From Isoetes taiwanensis (taxonomy: Eukaryota > Streptophyta > Lycopodiopsida > Isoetales > Isoetaceae), in the NCBI GenBank assembly GCA_021234155.1, contig JAJEKV010000017.1, forward strand, positions 21,976,070-22,040,069: a DNA stretch of 64,000 nt, written 5' to 3'. The notes under the pieces are model-generated. The model saw only the letters and a list, made by a program, of their open reading frames with translations, was not told where the DNA came from and ran no database searches. This document shows positions 45,031-58,269 of the stretch, piece after piece (position 1 is the stretch's first letter; every line of letters begins with the position of its first letter). Position numbers and translations under genes: made by a program.

Positions 45031-45900
45031 GCAAATGCTATGTGACATCCCTACGCCGTCACGATGCTCCCATTGTATTGGAAGGCGGAGTTCATCCCTG
45101 GCCAGATCCACGACACCAACCCTTTTAGCAGGGAGGGATCGAGGAAGAATGGGCCGGGTCATTTGTCCGTCTTCCCTCGGGACCATTCTAGGTGCGAGGC
45201 GTGAATAAATGCAAGCACATGACGCCGAATACAAATAGAGCCACCTCGAAGTGTGGTTAGCCACCCAGCATCCATGTATAACCATACCAACAAGATCAGC
45301 ATCAAAATGGAGATCTACCCAAGGTTCGAGACTCTGGGGGTATGGACCGAATGACTTGGGTATCCGTAAACCATTGGCCATGCAATTCATGAGTGATTGG
45401 TTTGGCATAGGAACATGGTTGGGAAACGCCCCTCTGTCCCCGTATGCGGGGATTAGGGTGTGAAGAGCCTTGGGACTGTGGACCGTAGTCTTGGGGGTGC
45501 CAAGGGGCTACCCATTGGGTTTTATCTCCCTAGCCCCCGATGAGGCGGGGAAGGGATCACCCCCTCGAGAGGCATGCATGCCCATCACGAGGCGGCTAGA
45601 GGGGCGCGTCTGCTGACTTGAACCTCATTGAAGTGACGCATCACCCAAGAGGTGTCGAGCTCATGCCTTGCCCACATGCGTTGGCAAGCCATTAAAGCCT
45701 AGCCCACTAAGATCACTTTGGCTACACACCTGGAGGGATCAAACTTGATGGGGCAAGTCCTCCTTATTCCACTTTGTCTAGCCCCCACTCACAACCAAGG
45801 CGGGCTCTTATACCCTGAGCCGCGTAATTTGGGAATTAATGAGGCTATCTAGATACATCTACTATTGAAGCTTTCAGGGTCTCTACCCCCTTCCCAATAC
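45030..45900. other. GC-richer segment, probable repeat, no gene recognised
   Basis: Composition jumps from AT-rich to GC-rich at about 45030 (CTATGTGACATCCCTACGCC) and back at about 45850. It contains GGGGCTACCCATTGGG and AGCCCCCGATGAGGCGGGG. Sharp composition edges suggest inserted repeat DNA, but neither terminal repeats nor coding motifs are visible. Confidence 0.35.
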
Positions 45901-48000
45901 ATGAGGGAGTGCCCATAGAATAGAACATCATAATCAAAGAAAAATCTGAGAATAACTAGAAATGTGTGCCGAAGCGATCTTAGGGCATTGGTTTGTGGAC
46001 GTGTGGAATGGTTAGTGTAATGGAGTTCGTATGTTGTAAATTAATCCATCCTATATGTAATGGAGCATTAAGTGTGAGAGTTTGTTATCTAGAAAGAAGA
46101 TCAAAGTCAAATATTATCTTTAAGAAGAATAGAACTTGGCAAGTCAACCCTTTGTAATTATCTCCATCTTTAAATATATACATTTATTTATAAATAGTCA
46201 GGATACCCAACCCTAAACCATAATTCCAAAATCTATGGTGTGAAGACATTGTTGATATCATTGCATGCTCCATCTCTCAGTTGCATATTACATCCTAGTT
46301 TTTTAGAATTCATAATATGACAAAGTCATAACCTATAAACCTTTAAACAAAACCATTGTCGAGTTTTGATCAACATTTGTCATGTTTTGATTCATGATGA
46401 TTGTTTAGTAGTTCTATTTGAACTTGGATTGGTGTTGGAATTTGAGTTGTTCATGCATATTAGTAGAGTAAGGTTGTTAAATTAGCAAGGTATTGAGCAA
46501 AATAATTGCATTAAACGAAACTTGAAACAAAAAATGACAAAACTTAATTGCGGTGAGTATGTGGGTGAAGAAAATTATATGTATAGGTGGTTTACTTGTA
46601 TGTCCGGACTAATGTATGAGTTGCTATTATGGCTTTTATACTTCTATGACTTTAAAAGATAAAAAAAAAAAAAAACTAAAAAAAAAAGTGTATCTTGAGT
46701 TTGGCATCTATATGGTTCATTTACCATAATTTATGTTTAAAAAGATTGTCTCAAGTGCAAAATCTGACATGGTCTCATTTGGAATTGTCTCGATGTTTTG
46801 GAAGCTATAAAGTCACTAACTTGATGCAGTCATGACTCCATGTCCGAACACATCCAATGAAGATCTATGATGCGATGATATGGTAGTTCATATTATGATG
46901 AGCGTATTCCTAAATTTAAACTCCATAAACATTTAATCCTAGACCCTAAATGGATCCCCACAAAATTTTATGAGAACCCTTAAGTTCTAAATCATAAATG
47001 CTAAATCTTAAATGATAACTGGCAATGCTAGACATTAGTGGTGTTTCATTTGAATCTTCTATAATGGTTGGATTTCTTAGTGAAGATTGGTAGGGCGCAG
47101 CTTTGTCGAGATGTGAATTGGTGTTTTGTGATTGCCAAGATGTTAGGGTAGGGTAATGCCATGAAGATGTTGTTTGGGTAAGGTGATCATTAGGTATGCC
47201 AGGCAAAAATGTCTTTGTGCATGTTATATGAAAGTTGTGTATTGAAATTGTATGAAGGGTATTTTAGCGTGCATGTGGCATGGAGTCATTATTTGTTAAT
47301 GCATACGTTTAAGTCATGTACATGTGGAGCACATAATTCTATGTGTCTTTAAATGCAAGAGAAGCAATGCGCGAGAAAACATAATGTGTTGTTTAGTGGC
47401 TTTGGTATAATGTCATCAATGGAAAATATCTTGGTTATTCTAAAATATATAGCATAATGTTATCGTCTGGGGGATCATTAGAAAGAATATTCATGTCTGG
47501 GGTGATAATGATCTTGGGCATTGCCATTTATTATGTAGCAACAATAAGACATGCAATATCTATAGCAATGCCTTCTATGGGAGTAAGAAATGTGATTATA
47601 TTGGAAAATAGCCGAAATAAAAAAAACAATCTGATGGAAGCATTCAACAATAGAATAACAATGTGCCAACAATAAACATTTGACGGATGACACCATATTT
47701 CATATTTTGTTTTTTCAAAGTGAACCAGGAAAGAAACATTTCAAGTTTTTGTTGATTAGAAATTCATTATGAGGAAATGTAGTTATATGTCTGGTTCTTC
47801 TAAAATCTTAAAAAAATAAAAGATGCTCAAAACGTAGTGTGTCCAATTTTGGGTTATTATCCTGAGTGTGTCCAAATTATGGGTCAATTCTTAGTATATG
47901 CACAAGTTTATGAGACTCAAATAGTTAGAACATCTCGAAGTTTTTGCAAACTATTGACCAAATTTGGAAGTGTATTTGGCCGATGTTCGGTTGCATCTTT
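45900..48000. other. AT-rich DNA, no gene recognised
   Basis: It includes an A-rich run at about 46661-46690 and GTGTCCAA(T/A)TT(T/A)(T/G)GGGT repeated at about 47840 and 47870. Open frames at 46946-47206 and 47457-47675 lack family features. Confidence 0.45.
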
Positions 48001-49720
48001 GGAGTACTTATAAAGCAGTTCCTTTACAAATATCCATTACCTCTCTGCTCCCATAGTCCATTTGGTTCTATTGAGGGTCTATATCAAAGTTGATTCTCTT
48101 ACCTTGGTGTGGCGAATCCGCACCACACTTGCTTTTACCGACCGCCTGGATTTGGACTTAAGGATCTTAGTCTTCATTAAGTGGCCAAGTGGGAGATGCG
48201 GTTGTGCGAGCTACACCGTGATCTATAAGGACTACATAGGGCTTACTATCAACGATGCCCCTCTTTGAAATAATCGTGGGGTGATTTTTGATATCACGAC
48301 TCAATAGCAGCAGATTCCGCGACTCACCTTCTATACCGTCTTGTGGTTCCTGGCCGGTCGCCTTCTCGCCGTTGTTCAATTCCATAGGTGACTTCTATTC
48401 AATAAGCTCTTACTTGCCGCTTGCATACGAAGGGGGGCAATCATAAAGCGGCGATGGCCAGGCTAGAAGCATTCAAACATAGCTTCTTTCTTTATGCATT
48501 CCTCCCTCTTTTCCTTGGGAATACTATCAAAAAGAATTCCACCTGACTTCCTCCCGGGCCTCCTGCTTGCCTCGCTCCCCATATGATCCTTCCTATCCAT
48601 CTTCCCTAAGGCTGCTGCGCCCCTCTTGGTGTGGAGGATGCCGCTTCCGGTTGATAAGAGCCTATTGCTTTCCCTTGTAGGATGACTGCTTCCCCGGGTC
48701 CTCGATGGGTGCTTCCTTCAAGCTTAATGCCTTGTCCTCGGCTTCCCAATTTTTTTTGGATTGATGGCTGTACCCAATCTCTTAATGTTGCTTTTTCAAC
48801 CCCTCAATGGCCATCCACCGCCTCTCTGTGATCCTTGGGACATTTAGTCTTAGCCTCATAAATTCCTCTCAGTATGTTTGGCCAACGGGATAGATTCCCT
48901 TGGTCCAACTTTGTAGAACCTAAATTTGTCTGCACGATATGTCGACCTTGGGACGTAGTGCTTGCAAAAGCCCACCGAAGGTTTGAATATAAATTTGTTC
49001 CTTCTCGCCTTGTTTGACTTGGCATATCGCCTTCCACTAAGTCTGGGCTGGCCCTAATCAGGGTTTGATATTTGCCACCTTACCCATGTCTTTATCTTTC
49101 ATGCCGCATGAGTTCCCAAATTCCTCCATCTCGCCTAACCCAACTTCCGCTTCCATTCCGGACTTGTCTTTCCGGGAGAATTGTCCCAACTTTCGGGTTT
49201 TCCATCGTTACTCATTGCACTATCCACTTTCTTTCTTTGGGTCCCTGCTCTTACGATTCCTATCCCGCCTCTCTTGAAGTGTCGACTCACTTTTAGAACG
49301 GGTTCGAGACTCACCAATCTGTGCTATGCGGTCATTTGGAGCTAGAAGGAGTTGGGCTTCTATTAGTTCTTCTTTTCCTCTTCCGTTCTTTCCAATCACA
49401 TGGACTTCTTTCGCTCTAGTTGAGGTGCTTCATCGCTTCTCTAGGGGGGTGGAGGCGGCATTGGTCCATATTCACATTGCATGCATCAAAGGTGTATCCC
49501 AATGTATTAATTGTTGCATCCGGTTGCACATTCGTGGACTAGCCTCCCATTGATAACCGGTGACATGTCGTTTGTTCTCGGCGAAAAGCTTCGGATTGCC
49601 GCGATGATGTTCCGGCACGACCACGGGATCCGGGCAAATCCACGGGTCGCATGTATTAATCACCATGGTTGTTATTCAAAGTTATACATCGTGATGTCAT
49701 TTATATGTTAATTATTGTTA
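48000..49720. other. GC-richer island, no gene recognised
   Basis: Pyrimidine-rich on plus (many CTT, CCT and TCC). Overlapping frames on both strands (such as 48804-49037 minus and 49065-49277 plus) are short and resemble nothing I know. It could be decayed transposon DNA. Confidence 0.35.
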
Positions 49721-51567
49721 GCCACAAAAAAGAAATCAAGTTGAATTTCAACTTATAAATTAATAATGATTTATATTAAGCGATAACATTATCATACAAT
49801 TGGAAGCTTGAAATATATTATATATGTAAACTAGTTATGGTGCGTTTGCTTTTGTAACTAATTTGAAAAAATGGTTGTTTCATAACAAACAATGTGGCTT
49901 GAGGGGCAAAGGTAGATAGAGCGAGTCTTTTGATTCATTGATGAAGATAAGAAACTATTTGCATACCTAAATTATGGATTTGATCTTAACTGCTGACCTG
50001 TAGAAATGTTATAGTGTGTTGTCTTTGTATAGATGATACTTGTAATGAAATGATTTTATGGTGAGGCATTGGTAGGCTTTAGGAACACCTGAGAAATCTT
50101 TCTTTTGCAATATGAAAGCAACAATGTTATAGTTGAAGAAGTGTATGTCCCTCTTTGGTTCGGAGGGAGGCGTTGTTTTTAGCATTACTCATGATTTTAT
50201 TTTGAGGAAGTCTTGATAGTTGTGAATAAATTGTGTCTCTAATGTTTGAACTACGTAATAGGTCATGGAATGCAATGGAAAAAGATACTTAGCTTTCTTT
50301 CATGGGAATATAGTTGAATATTATGTGGTGCATGGCTTACCAATCCATTTTGTTGGAATATGGGAGACTATTGTGCATGCCCTACAATGGCGCATAGGCA
50401 TAGGCTATTAAATTAGATAATGCTAATAATCATGTTGTAATAGAAATAGTAATGGTGCCCGAGCTTAGCAACTCTTTGTTAGGAAATATGGAATGTCTTG
50501 TAGTTTGGGAAAATAAAGGTCATTACATAATTTACACTTTCAAAGGCTAAAAATAGACTATGAAAGGAATTGTAGACAACTATTCAGCATCTTAATAAGT
50601 TTTGAAGTGAAATGGGAGAAGGGGATGATGTTAGATTTGTATTAGAAAGGAATTTTTGATATTCTCAATTTGGTAGACATTGACATTATAATTGCTCCTA
50701 AATATGTCATATCATAAGATTTATAGAGAGGAAGGCATGGCACTTTGTAATTATAATACATATTTGATCCATCATCTTTATGCGAATAATATTTCACATG
50801 TTGGCTTGCAACTCTTAGGGTCAAGGGTGGCAAATAGGATTTGATTTTAAGTACCTTCCTATCAAATACATTACTTCTTTGCATGAGATCTCAAGCCATT
50901 TGCCACAGGTATATCATTCCTTGACTCTTTGCCATGTAAGTATATATTTAATATCTTCGTAAATTTAAAGGATCCCTAAAGGGAAAGCAAATTTTGTGGA
51001 GAGTCGGACAACTTTTTTGTATAACAATAGGACGATGGGTAAGTGCTTGCTGGGTTAGAGTTTATCATCTCCACCCATATGCCTTAAGATCCCTATGCAA
51101 TAAAAGAAAAATGACTATTTAGTTAAAGCTCTATAAGAACCCATGGAGACAACTCCGAATGAATCTCTTTGTATGATGATTTATGGGTGCATAAGGGACC
51201 ACAAAAAGTAAAATGGGATAATCTTAAAGCCCATGCTTATTTTGAACCTTATTCATAGGAAGAGATGTATTCCATAAAAAACTACAAAAAAAATGTGTGA
51301 AGCATTCAACAAAATTGTCAACAAATCTAAAACTTCTGTGTTGCAGTAGAAAGCAGCAGCACTTCTTATTAAGTTTTCCTTCTTCATAGTACATTTAATA
51401 AGGTCTCTAATGATCTCTTCCTTTCTCTTGTAATATCTCAAAGTTTAAAGTTGCCATTGCATAGAAGCTACTGCAATTCACATGACATTCTCGAGGGCTA
51501 ATTATGAAAGGCATTTGAATTAGTATGGCTATTGTATGCCTCTACATGAATCAAGACTATAAAATTT

Positions 51568-51660
51568 GCTTGAGCGGAGATAAGTAATCAAATGGAAAAA
51601 TGAAGGTTGTGTACAAAGCTTGAGCGGAGAGAGTAATCAAATGGAAAAATGAAGGTTGTG
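51568..51660. repeat. 50-bp tandem duplication
   Basis: GCTTGAGCGGAGA(T/G)A followed by AGTAATCAAATGGAAAAATG and AAGGTTGTG occurs at 51568 and again at 51618, with a few differences. Confidence 0.9.
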
Positions 51661-52779
51661 GTTCTTTTGTACACATATGCCTTTCCCATCAATTTGCATG
51701 GGTGTTATTTCAAAGCTATAGATTTGAGTCGGGCATTCTTGGGCCCCAAATAGAGTTAAATCCTCAATGAATCAAAATTGTAAAGTGTTAGCTTTTACCA
51801 CCAAATGGAGATATATATTCATCTTTTATAAGCACATGTAGTTGCTCCAAATTCGTTATTGATTGAGCTTTTCTACAATTCATCCTGCAAAACATTTGAA
51901 TAACAATGTGTGAGGCTAGCCTCTAGATATTATAGCCTCTAGTATTTCCTTCTTTATATTATCCTTGCGCATCAACTTTGAAAGAGAAATTTGTGAAAGA
52001 CCCCAAGGAGAAGGATAAATTAAGATAAGATCAATTGGAAACATATGGGTGATGTGATATCTCTTGGGAAAAAATCAGCTCCAAGATGTGATAACAATCT
52101 TACGCATTTCTCCAAGACACATAAATTGTTGCCCCGCATAAAATGGAAATAATAAAATATTGATCAAAATCTCAACTTTGAAAATGGTCCGATGCAACAA
52201 TATCAAAGCTAGTCAAGAGAACCGGATAGAATTTACTACCTTCTTGGAAGGAAGAATTAGTATGAGGTATTGAGGTTCAATCACAAACTTCCAATTATTG
52301 GGGCAGCTAAGAAGTTTATACTTAAGATGGAAGAAATTAAATGCTGAATGTAGAGTCAATCAATGCCAATAAGGTAGCTAAAGAAGGCGGTCATTGCATA
52401 AGTACCGATTATGAAAGATTTCTTTAAATACAAAAGTCTCTCATATATTGAATATGAATGTGGAGACAACCGAATGCAAATGATCTAGCAAAGAATGCGG
52501 TCTTTGCGCATGAGAAGGTGATTTATGAAAGCCCTCTTAAATGGCATTAACTCCTCGGTTTTATGTTGACAAACTCTTACTTTCAAAAGTTCATTGTGGA
52601 TTCCATATTCCTCTTTAAAAACCATGTGCATATGACCCCTCGAGAGATTACAAAATGGTGATCATGTTAATTTCTAGTCCTCAATAAAATACATAGATGA
52701 CAAAAATCAAACACATTATATAAAAAGAAAAACAAATGGCTTCAAATGAGGAACAATTTAAGACGGAGGACAACGATCA

Positions 52780-52824
52780 TTGCCAATAAGCTATGGTTTC
52801 CTTGCCAATAAGCTATGGTTTTCT
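52780..52824. repeat. ~23-bp tandem duplication
   Basis: TTGCCAATAAGCTATGGTTT appears twice in direct succession. Confidence 0.9.
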
Positions 52825-54559
52825 ATGGTCTTTAGGGTTTCCATGTTTGCACATAAACAACCAAACTAAGATGCAACACTAAAAGATGGAAGTAAAGGAG
52901 TAGGGAAAACATGATAAAAAAGATGTGTAAACTATCACGGGGTTTACCATGTTTCATCTTCACATATCACCCTGCTCCTCGGTTCCAAAACAATGTTGAA
53001 AAGCCCCAATATTATGATTTTGCTGAAAGTCAAACCATGGATGACATTGAGACTCAATCCTTTGCAAATTAATGTACACGCTTAGAATCTCTTTGAGAGA
53101 AGGTGATAATACAATAAGAGAGATAATGGAACTTGAAACTAAGAAACTAAATTGCAAAACCTCGAGATTGAGCTTCCTAGGTAATATTTGAATTAAAATA
53201 GTTGCATTAACTTCTAAGAAGAAACGTAAGACCTTAGCAACTCTTGCAACTTAAAAAGCAAGAAAAAATAGGGCTCAAATGAAATTTCTTTGGGGGGCAA
53301 AATGAATATGTTTTGCTTTTTTGTCGGAACAATGATCTTATAAGAGCCATAGCACGAAAAGAATAAAGTTGTTAATGAGAATAACAAAGATAAAAAAAAG
53401 CGTAAGACCAAGACCTAGAAAAGAATGAACAACGCATGATTTGGCCGCATCAATCTCTGTTTTCTTTTCAAAAATACTGGTGCAGCTAATAAGTGCATGG
53501 CATCACTGATTGCATGTTTCTTTTGGTGCTCCAGAAAAAAAAAAGAAGCACAGTCTCCTTTTATTTAACATCTCCTTCGAACATGGCGGATATGCAAGCC
53601 GAAGGAACATTAGACTCCATAGAAAAAAAACATCACGACCATAAATACATGACATGGTTATAATAAAGTTGTAAAAATGGTGGATTAGAAGCATCCAAAA
53701 ATCTCTTTGAAAAATAAAAGCAGTTTATTTCAAGATCCTGATTGATATAAAGGCAAACAGATACCTGCAATGTGACTCAGAATATGTAAAGATCTAATTA
53801 TTCCCAGCCCTTGCCTCAGAAAGAAGGCCTAATTATGTAGAATATTATCGTTTTTCCAAGCCCTTGCCCCTGCAATAATAGATTTGTGAAAAGAAAAAAA
53901 AAGAAGAGCAAAACTTTTGTCTAATGCATCTGCGATAGTGCTAGGGAAGTATTTGTACTCTATAATACAAAAAATGATCCGTCATCTATTCCACTTTTAT
54001 CTAATGCAAAAGGCAACATAACGAAAAAACCACTATAACCTTCTCTAAATAATCAAGTCAAATCAAATATGTAGCGTAATCAAATATGAAAATCATATCT
54101 AAACACAAATCTTTTCACATACAACCAAGTTTAGTCTAACCTTCGCTTTGCAAAAGTAATGAATATTTATTGTGCAATACACAATTTGAAGCTTGCCTCC
54201 TTTTTTATTCTTTGCTAAAAGCAAACATACAAAGATAAAAATGAACATCAGCAATAGATTTCCTAGACCTATAAAAACTTTAAGATATGAAATGTACAAT
54301 CGAATCAAAACCCAAGACCTAAAGTTCCCTAATGTAGCTTTATGAAATAAAAAAAAAGACTAACCTCTATAATGATGCAATGGATGTTGTTGAGCACGAA
54401 CAAATGTTCATTAAATAAATAGATCACAAAGGTTTCAATCACATTACTTGTGAATAAATAGGAGTAAGAAGATGCCACAGAGCAATCGGAAGGTTTAATT
54501 TGCTTGGTATGGCAGGTTATCAAAGGGGTTTCATAAGTCTTTACCTAAAGTCAAAGAAA

Positions 54560-55580
54560 AACAAAACATGACCTACCAAAACTTAACTCTCCGTTTTGTC
54601 GGAGATGAAGGTGGCGTGGCTTCGATCCTTGCAATAACGGCGGGGTGTTTCTTAATGCCTCGGCATGGCGGCTTTGAATTACCCATAGTTGGAGGATTGA
54701 AAGTTAAAGACATCGAAACGGATCTTATAAACCCAGATTTCGCTTGAGGCCTTTTGCAAAAAAGAGCTGGCCCAGGCTCCAAGGTAAAATGGATTGGCAA
54801 AATCCCAAACCACCGCATGCCATAAAAGCATTTTCCAAGTCCTCTCCAAACACCTATCCATTCTATCGACACCTTTGAAAACCGTGATAGGCTAGATGCA
54901 ATCCTTCCCAAAAAAGAATCCTCCACGTAAAAAATCCCTTCAGAAACGACAAAAACATTAACCGAAATAACAAATGTTAACCGAAGTTCCCAAAATAAAG
55001 AAGCGGTTATAGGAGCCTACCTCGCTTTGCCCGGGTTCGCTGATATGGAGCTTCCGCATGACTTGTGTAACCAAGAATACAACGAGCAAAGTGGGTGCAC
55101 GAAGGAAGTATGGCAAAGTGCCTCCACGGAGGAATAGTATGTGCGCGGAAGAGGCCGGAAATTGGTAGAAAATTTCGAACAAATAGAGATGCTTCAACCC
55201 TCTACTCCTTTATATCGATTAGAAAGACTAACCGAAAAGCTCCACGGATGCCAATTTGCATGCGTACTACTGTCGAGAATTCCGATCCATCTCGGCATTG
55301 TAGAAGCGTCGTCGAATAAAAAATAGAAACGCCCAAACCCATACCCCATCTAACCTCTAATTTTTGTTTTTGATTTTTAGTTGATCGGGAAAGTTTGGCG
55401 ACAAAAAACCCCAAACCTTAGGCAAACCAACACGGGCAAAAATCCAAAAAGTTTTCGGGACCGGGAAAAACCGAATTTAAACAATGGGACAAGAAATTTA
55501 ATGCGTCCTACGGCACATTGTTCCGCTTTTAGCATGTTCTTACGGTGCAAGGCCCTTTGTGGTGCTCTAGATAACCAATG
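54560..55580. other. No gene recognised
   Basis: A 117-codon minus frame (54573-54926) begins MEDSFLGRIASSLSRF, but its composition resembles no family and no supporting context exists. Frames on both strands at 55095-55414 overlap each other and are not convincing. Confidence 0.35.
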
Positions 55581-56210
55581 ATTCTTTGAGATTCTCTTGT
55601 GATTCCTCTATATTCTTCAACATTCTATGTACTATATTTAGTATTTATGAAGATTCCCTAGATTCTCTTAGAATTTTCTATTTTGATTGAGGTGCTTACC
55701 CATGAGCATTTAGAACCTTCTAAAATAATCTATTTTGGGTCTCAGGCAACAAACCTAAAACACGCTTTTATTTTTAGACTGAGGCGCTTGCCCGGAAAGC
55801 ATCTAGTAACATTTATATTGTACACCTTTATTATGAAACATTTTAGAACATTCTATTGTGGCTCTTTGCAAAATCTTAAAAAAAAAACTCTAAGATTTCA
55901 TCAAAATTTTCTTAGATTCCCTTAGATATTATGAAGATCCCCCTTAGATTCAACTAGATTTTAAGCGATTCCGTCAGGACTTGTAAATATTTTCCTAATG
56001 TTCTCTTACAATTTATGAGATTTCCTTATATTAGCTTTTAATTCTCCTCGATTCCCTTACATTCTAGAAATTTCTAGAACTTTTGGAACATTCTCAAACT
56101 TTCAAAACATCCTAGAACTTTCTCGAAGTATTTTCTCTATTCCCTTACATTTAGAAGATTCCTATTCTTGAACTATCTAGAATGTTATATTCTATTTTAT
56201 CTTAATTAGA
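55580..56210. repeat. TTCTAGAA / GATTC-rich low-complexity region
   Basis: Words such as AGATTCTC, ATTCCCTTA and TTCTAGAA recur throughout. TTCTAGAA is present exactly at 56062-56069 and 56072-56079, and further TTC/GAA units follow at about 56085-56130. The alternating TTC-nn-GAA units resemble heat-shock element modules, but they probably reflect repeat composition. Confidence 0.5.
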
Positions 56211-56254
56211 ATATTACCCTTAAGTATAATTGAAACATAAATTATTCATAAAAC

Positions 56255-56335
56255 TAATGCTTGGTCTAGTGGTTAGAGTGGGGATTTGGGGTTGAGGGCC
56301 GAGGTTCAAAACCCCCAATAACATAAAAATTTAAA
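56255..56335 (+). mobile_element. tRNA-derived SINE head (tRNA-Pro-like)
   Basis: TGGTCTAGTGGTTAGAG (56262-56278) fits a pol III A box, and GGTTCAAAACC (56303-56313) fits a B box 41 bp later, near normal tRNA spacing. TTGGTCTAGTGGT and the TTTGGGGT in the anticodon-loop position recall plant tRNA-Pro. No clean acceptor stem can be drawn, so it is a SINE head or tRNA relic and not a functional tRNA gene. Confidence 0.6.
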
Positions 56336-56399
56336 AGCCTTTCCTTAAGGGACGAGCATTCAACATGAGCTTTAGGATCTTAGACTAGATCAACGATCA

Positions 56400-56775
56400 A
56401 GATCTCACCATAAAAAACAATATGAGCCGTGGGATCTATTACATATAATTTCCAAAGCCATCACGGACCGTGTAGGATATGTGCCAAGCCACGGTAGTAG
56501 GATCACCGGATCGAAGATCGGGATCAAGAGCAACCTAGGCCGTTAAGATCGCATTACATATAATTCCCCAAGCCATGTGCACCGTAGGATGTGTCCCCAA
56601 ACCAACGTGGTAGTTAGGATCTCGGACCCGGCCATCGAGGATCGAATCAACACGGACCATAGGATCACTTACATATAGTCTATACACAAACTCCCAAGCC
56701 ATACGGGGCCGCGATCGTCCCAAAGCCACGTGAGCCGTAGGATCTGATCGGATCTTGGCCCGGATTCAACACGAC
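56400..56775. repeat. Three copies of a ~125-bp tandem repeat
   Basis: Units at about 56401-56526, 56527-56650 and 56651-56775 share CCGT(A/G)GGATC, ACATATA(A/G)T, CCAAGCCAT, CCAAAGCCACGTG and CGAGGATCGAATCAACACG-like phrases with moderate divergence. They directly follow the tRNA-like head and may be the tail of the same element. Confidence 0.7.
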
Positions 56776-56779
56776 AAAC

Positions 56780-58228
56780 ATAAGAACATATATATGTTGC
56801 CAAGGTTGAAAACATTTTAGTACACATTAATACATAGGAATGGAGAAAGGGTTTATCCTCGAGAGCCCTTCATGGGCGTGAAGAAGTTCTTTCAAATCCT
56901 TTAATCGAAAACCCTTGTCGACATTAAGCAATATGTTTCGAAATGATCCATCTTCTAACGCTTCGAGCCATTTGTGGAGGTGGGAGGCGGTGATCATGTA
57001 TTTTGCCACTCCCGGCAATGGGCATTCACGAGGTGAGCCAGCTGGCCCAGGCCGTAAGCGCCACAGATCTTTTGAAGAGGATGGCGTGATTCATGTTCTC
57101 CCTTACCTTGCGTCTTGACCGAAGTCTGTAAGTGCTACTATCGGGTGCCACGAACTCTTCTCCTCTTGGACTGAAGTCCTTATGGAATACTATCATCCGC
57201 CTTGGCTTAGGACCTAAAGATAGTATCAAAAGGCCTTCCCCCTCCGGAGGTCTTGCTAGGCTGTGATCTGTGCCTCTCTTTTTCGCAGTAGACATCCTTT
57301 GCTAGGAGGTCTTTGTGGTTTCCTCTACATAGTGGTTGCATTGTCCAAGTTGATTTGTTGGACCCTCCTGCGGCCTCTTGCTTTCTGACGAGAGGGGAGC
57401 TTGGGCCTCCCCGGGTTCAGGCCAACTTGCTTTGGATTGCGAAACTCCTCCTCCCTGAATATTTGGAGGTTGGTGGTGGTACATCGCCTTATGTACCGTA
57501 TGTCATGATATCTAACATTGTTTCCCAAAGATAAGAATGTTATTACGCTATCTCCTTTGGGACTTCTTGGTAGAAATAGTCAATGAGGTCTCTCACGATG
57601 CCCCTCCGCAATCAGCCCCTATAGGTGTTTCATTGGCCCTCCTAATATCTTCTTCAAGAAATTCAATCGATGTGGTTGGCATTATCGCACCATTCCACGG
57701 TAAGTTTTAGATGATCATGAGAGATTGGAATAGAAAATGGTATGGGGAGATTGACAAGGAGTTGGAAAATCTTAGAGGGATGGCAAAGTTGGCGAAGAGA
57801 AAATGTCAAATGAGGTCTCCTTTTATAGACTAAGGCTGCATAGGTTTACGGTCGGGTGAGTTCTTGGCCGGGTAGACCAATGTTCTAAGGCTATAGATGT
57901 CCAAACTAGGTAACATGAAGTGCAAGTCTAAGCAAAACAAGTCAAGAAACACTATAGAGCAGTTTATTGGACAAATTTTGGACAAATTTGAATTGAACAT
58001 GGTCAATTCGGGTTACTCCCAATAATGAATGGCCCGCGATTCTCGTCGGGTGGTCTATTTCCATCGGGATAGGTTCAATATCAGATATCGTTTTATCGTG
58101 CACACGTATTTTCGAAGATCTGGATGAATTTGGCGTTTAACGATCAAAAATACGCCTAAAAATTTCGGACTTCGGAACATTTGGCGTAGTTTAAACAAAA
58201 CTGTTTATGACGCCTGAAGTTTTTTGGC
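56780..58228. other. No gene recognised
   Basis: On minus, frames at 57026-57295 (FHKDFSPRGEEFVAPDSSTY) and 56827-57018 (KYMITASHLHKWLEALEDGS, FRNILLNVDKGFRLKDLKEL) look protein-like and adjacent, as decayed transposon genes often do. I cannot assign a family. Confidence 0.35.
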
Positions 58229-58257
58229 GTAGTTTAAAGCGGTTGTTTTTAAACTAC
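58229..58257. repeat. 10-bp perfect inverted repeat near hAT remnant
   Basis: GTAGTTTAAA and TTTAAACTAC pair around a 9-nt spacer. TTGGCGTAGTTTAAA also occurs at about 58183-58197. These lie just before the transposase remnant and might be remains of a terminal repeat. Confidence 0.6.
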
Positions 58258-58269
58258 CAGAAGTAAAAA

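Larger units (their letters stand above)
49720..54560. other. Long AT-rich stretch without recognisable genes
   Basis: Almost 5 kb of AT-rich sequence with only short frames. Two small tandem duplications are annotated separately. No RNA gene or transposon signature was found. Confidence 0.5.

Noticed and set aside
54573-54926. 117-codon minus open frame
   Set aside because: No recognisable motif, neighbours or promoter; length is within chance for this many frames.
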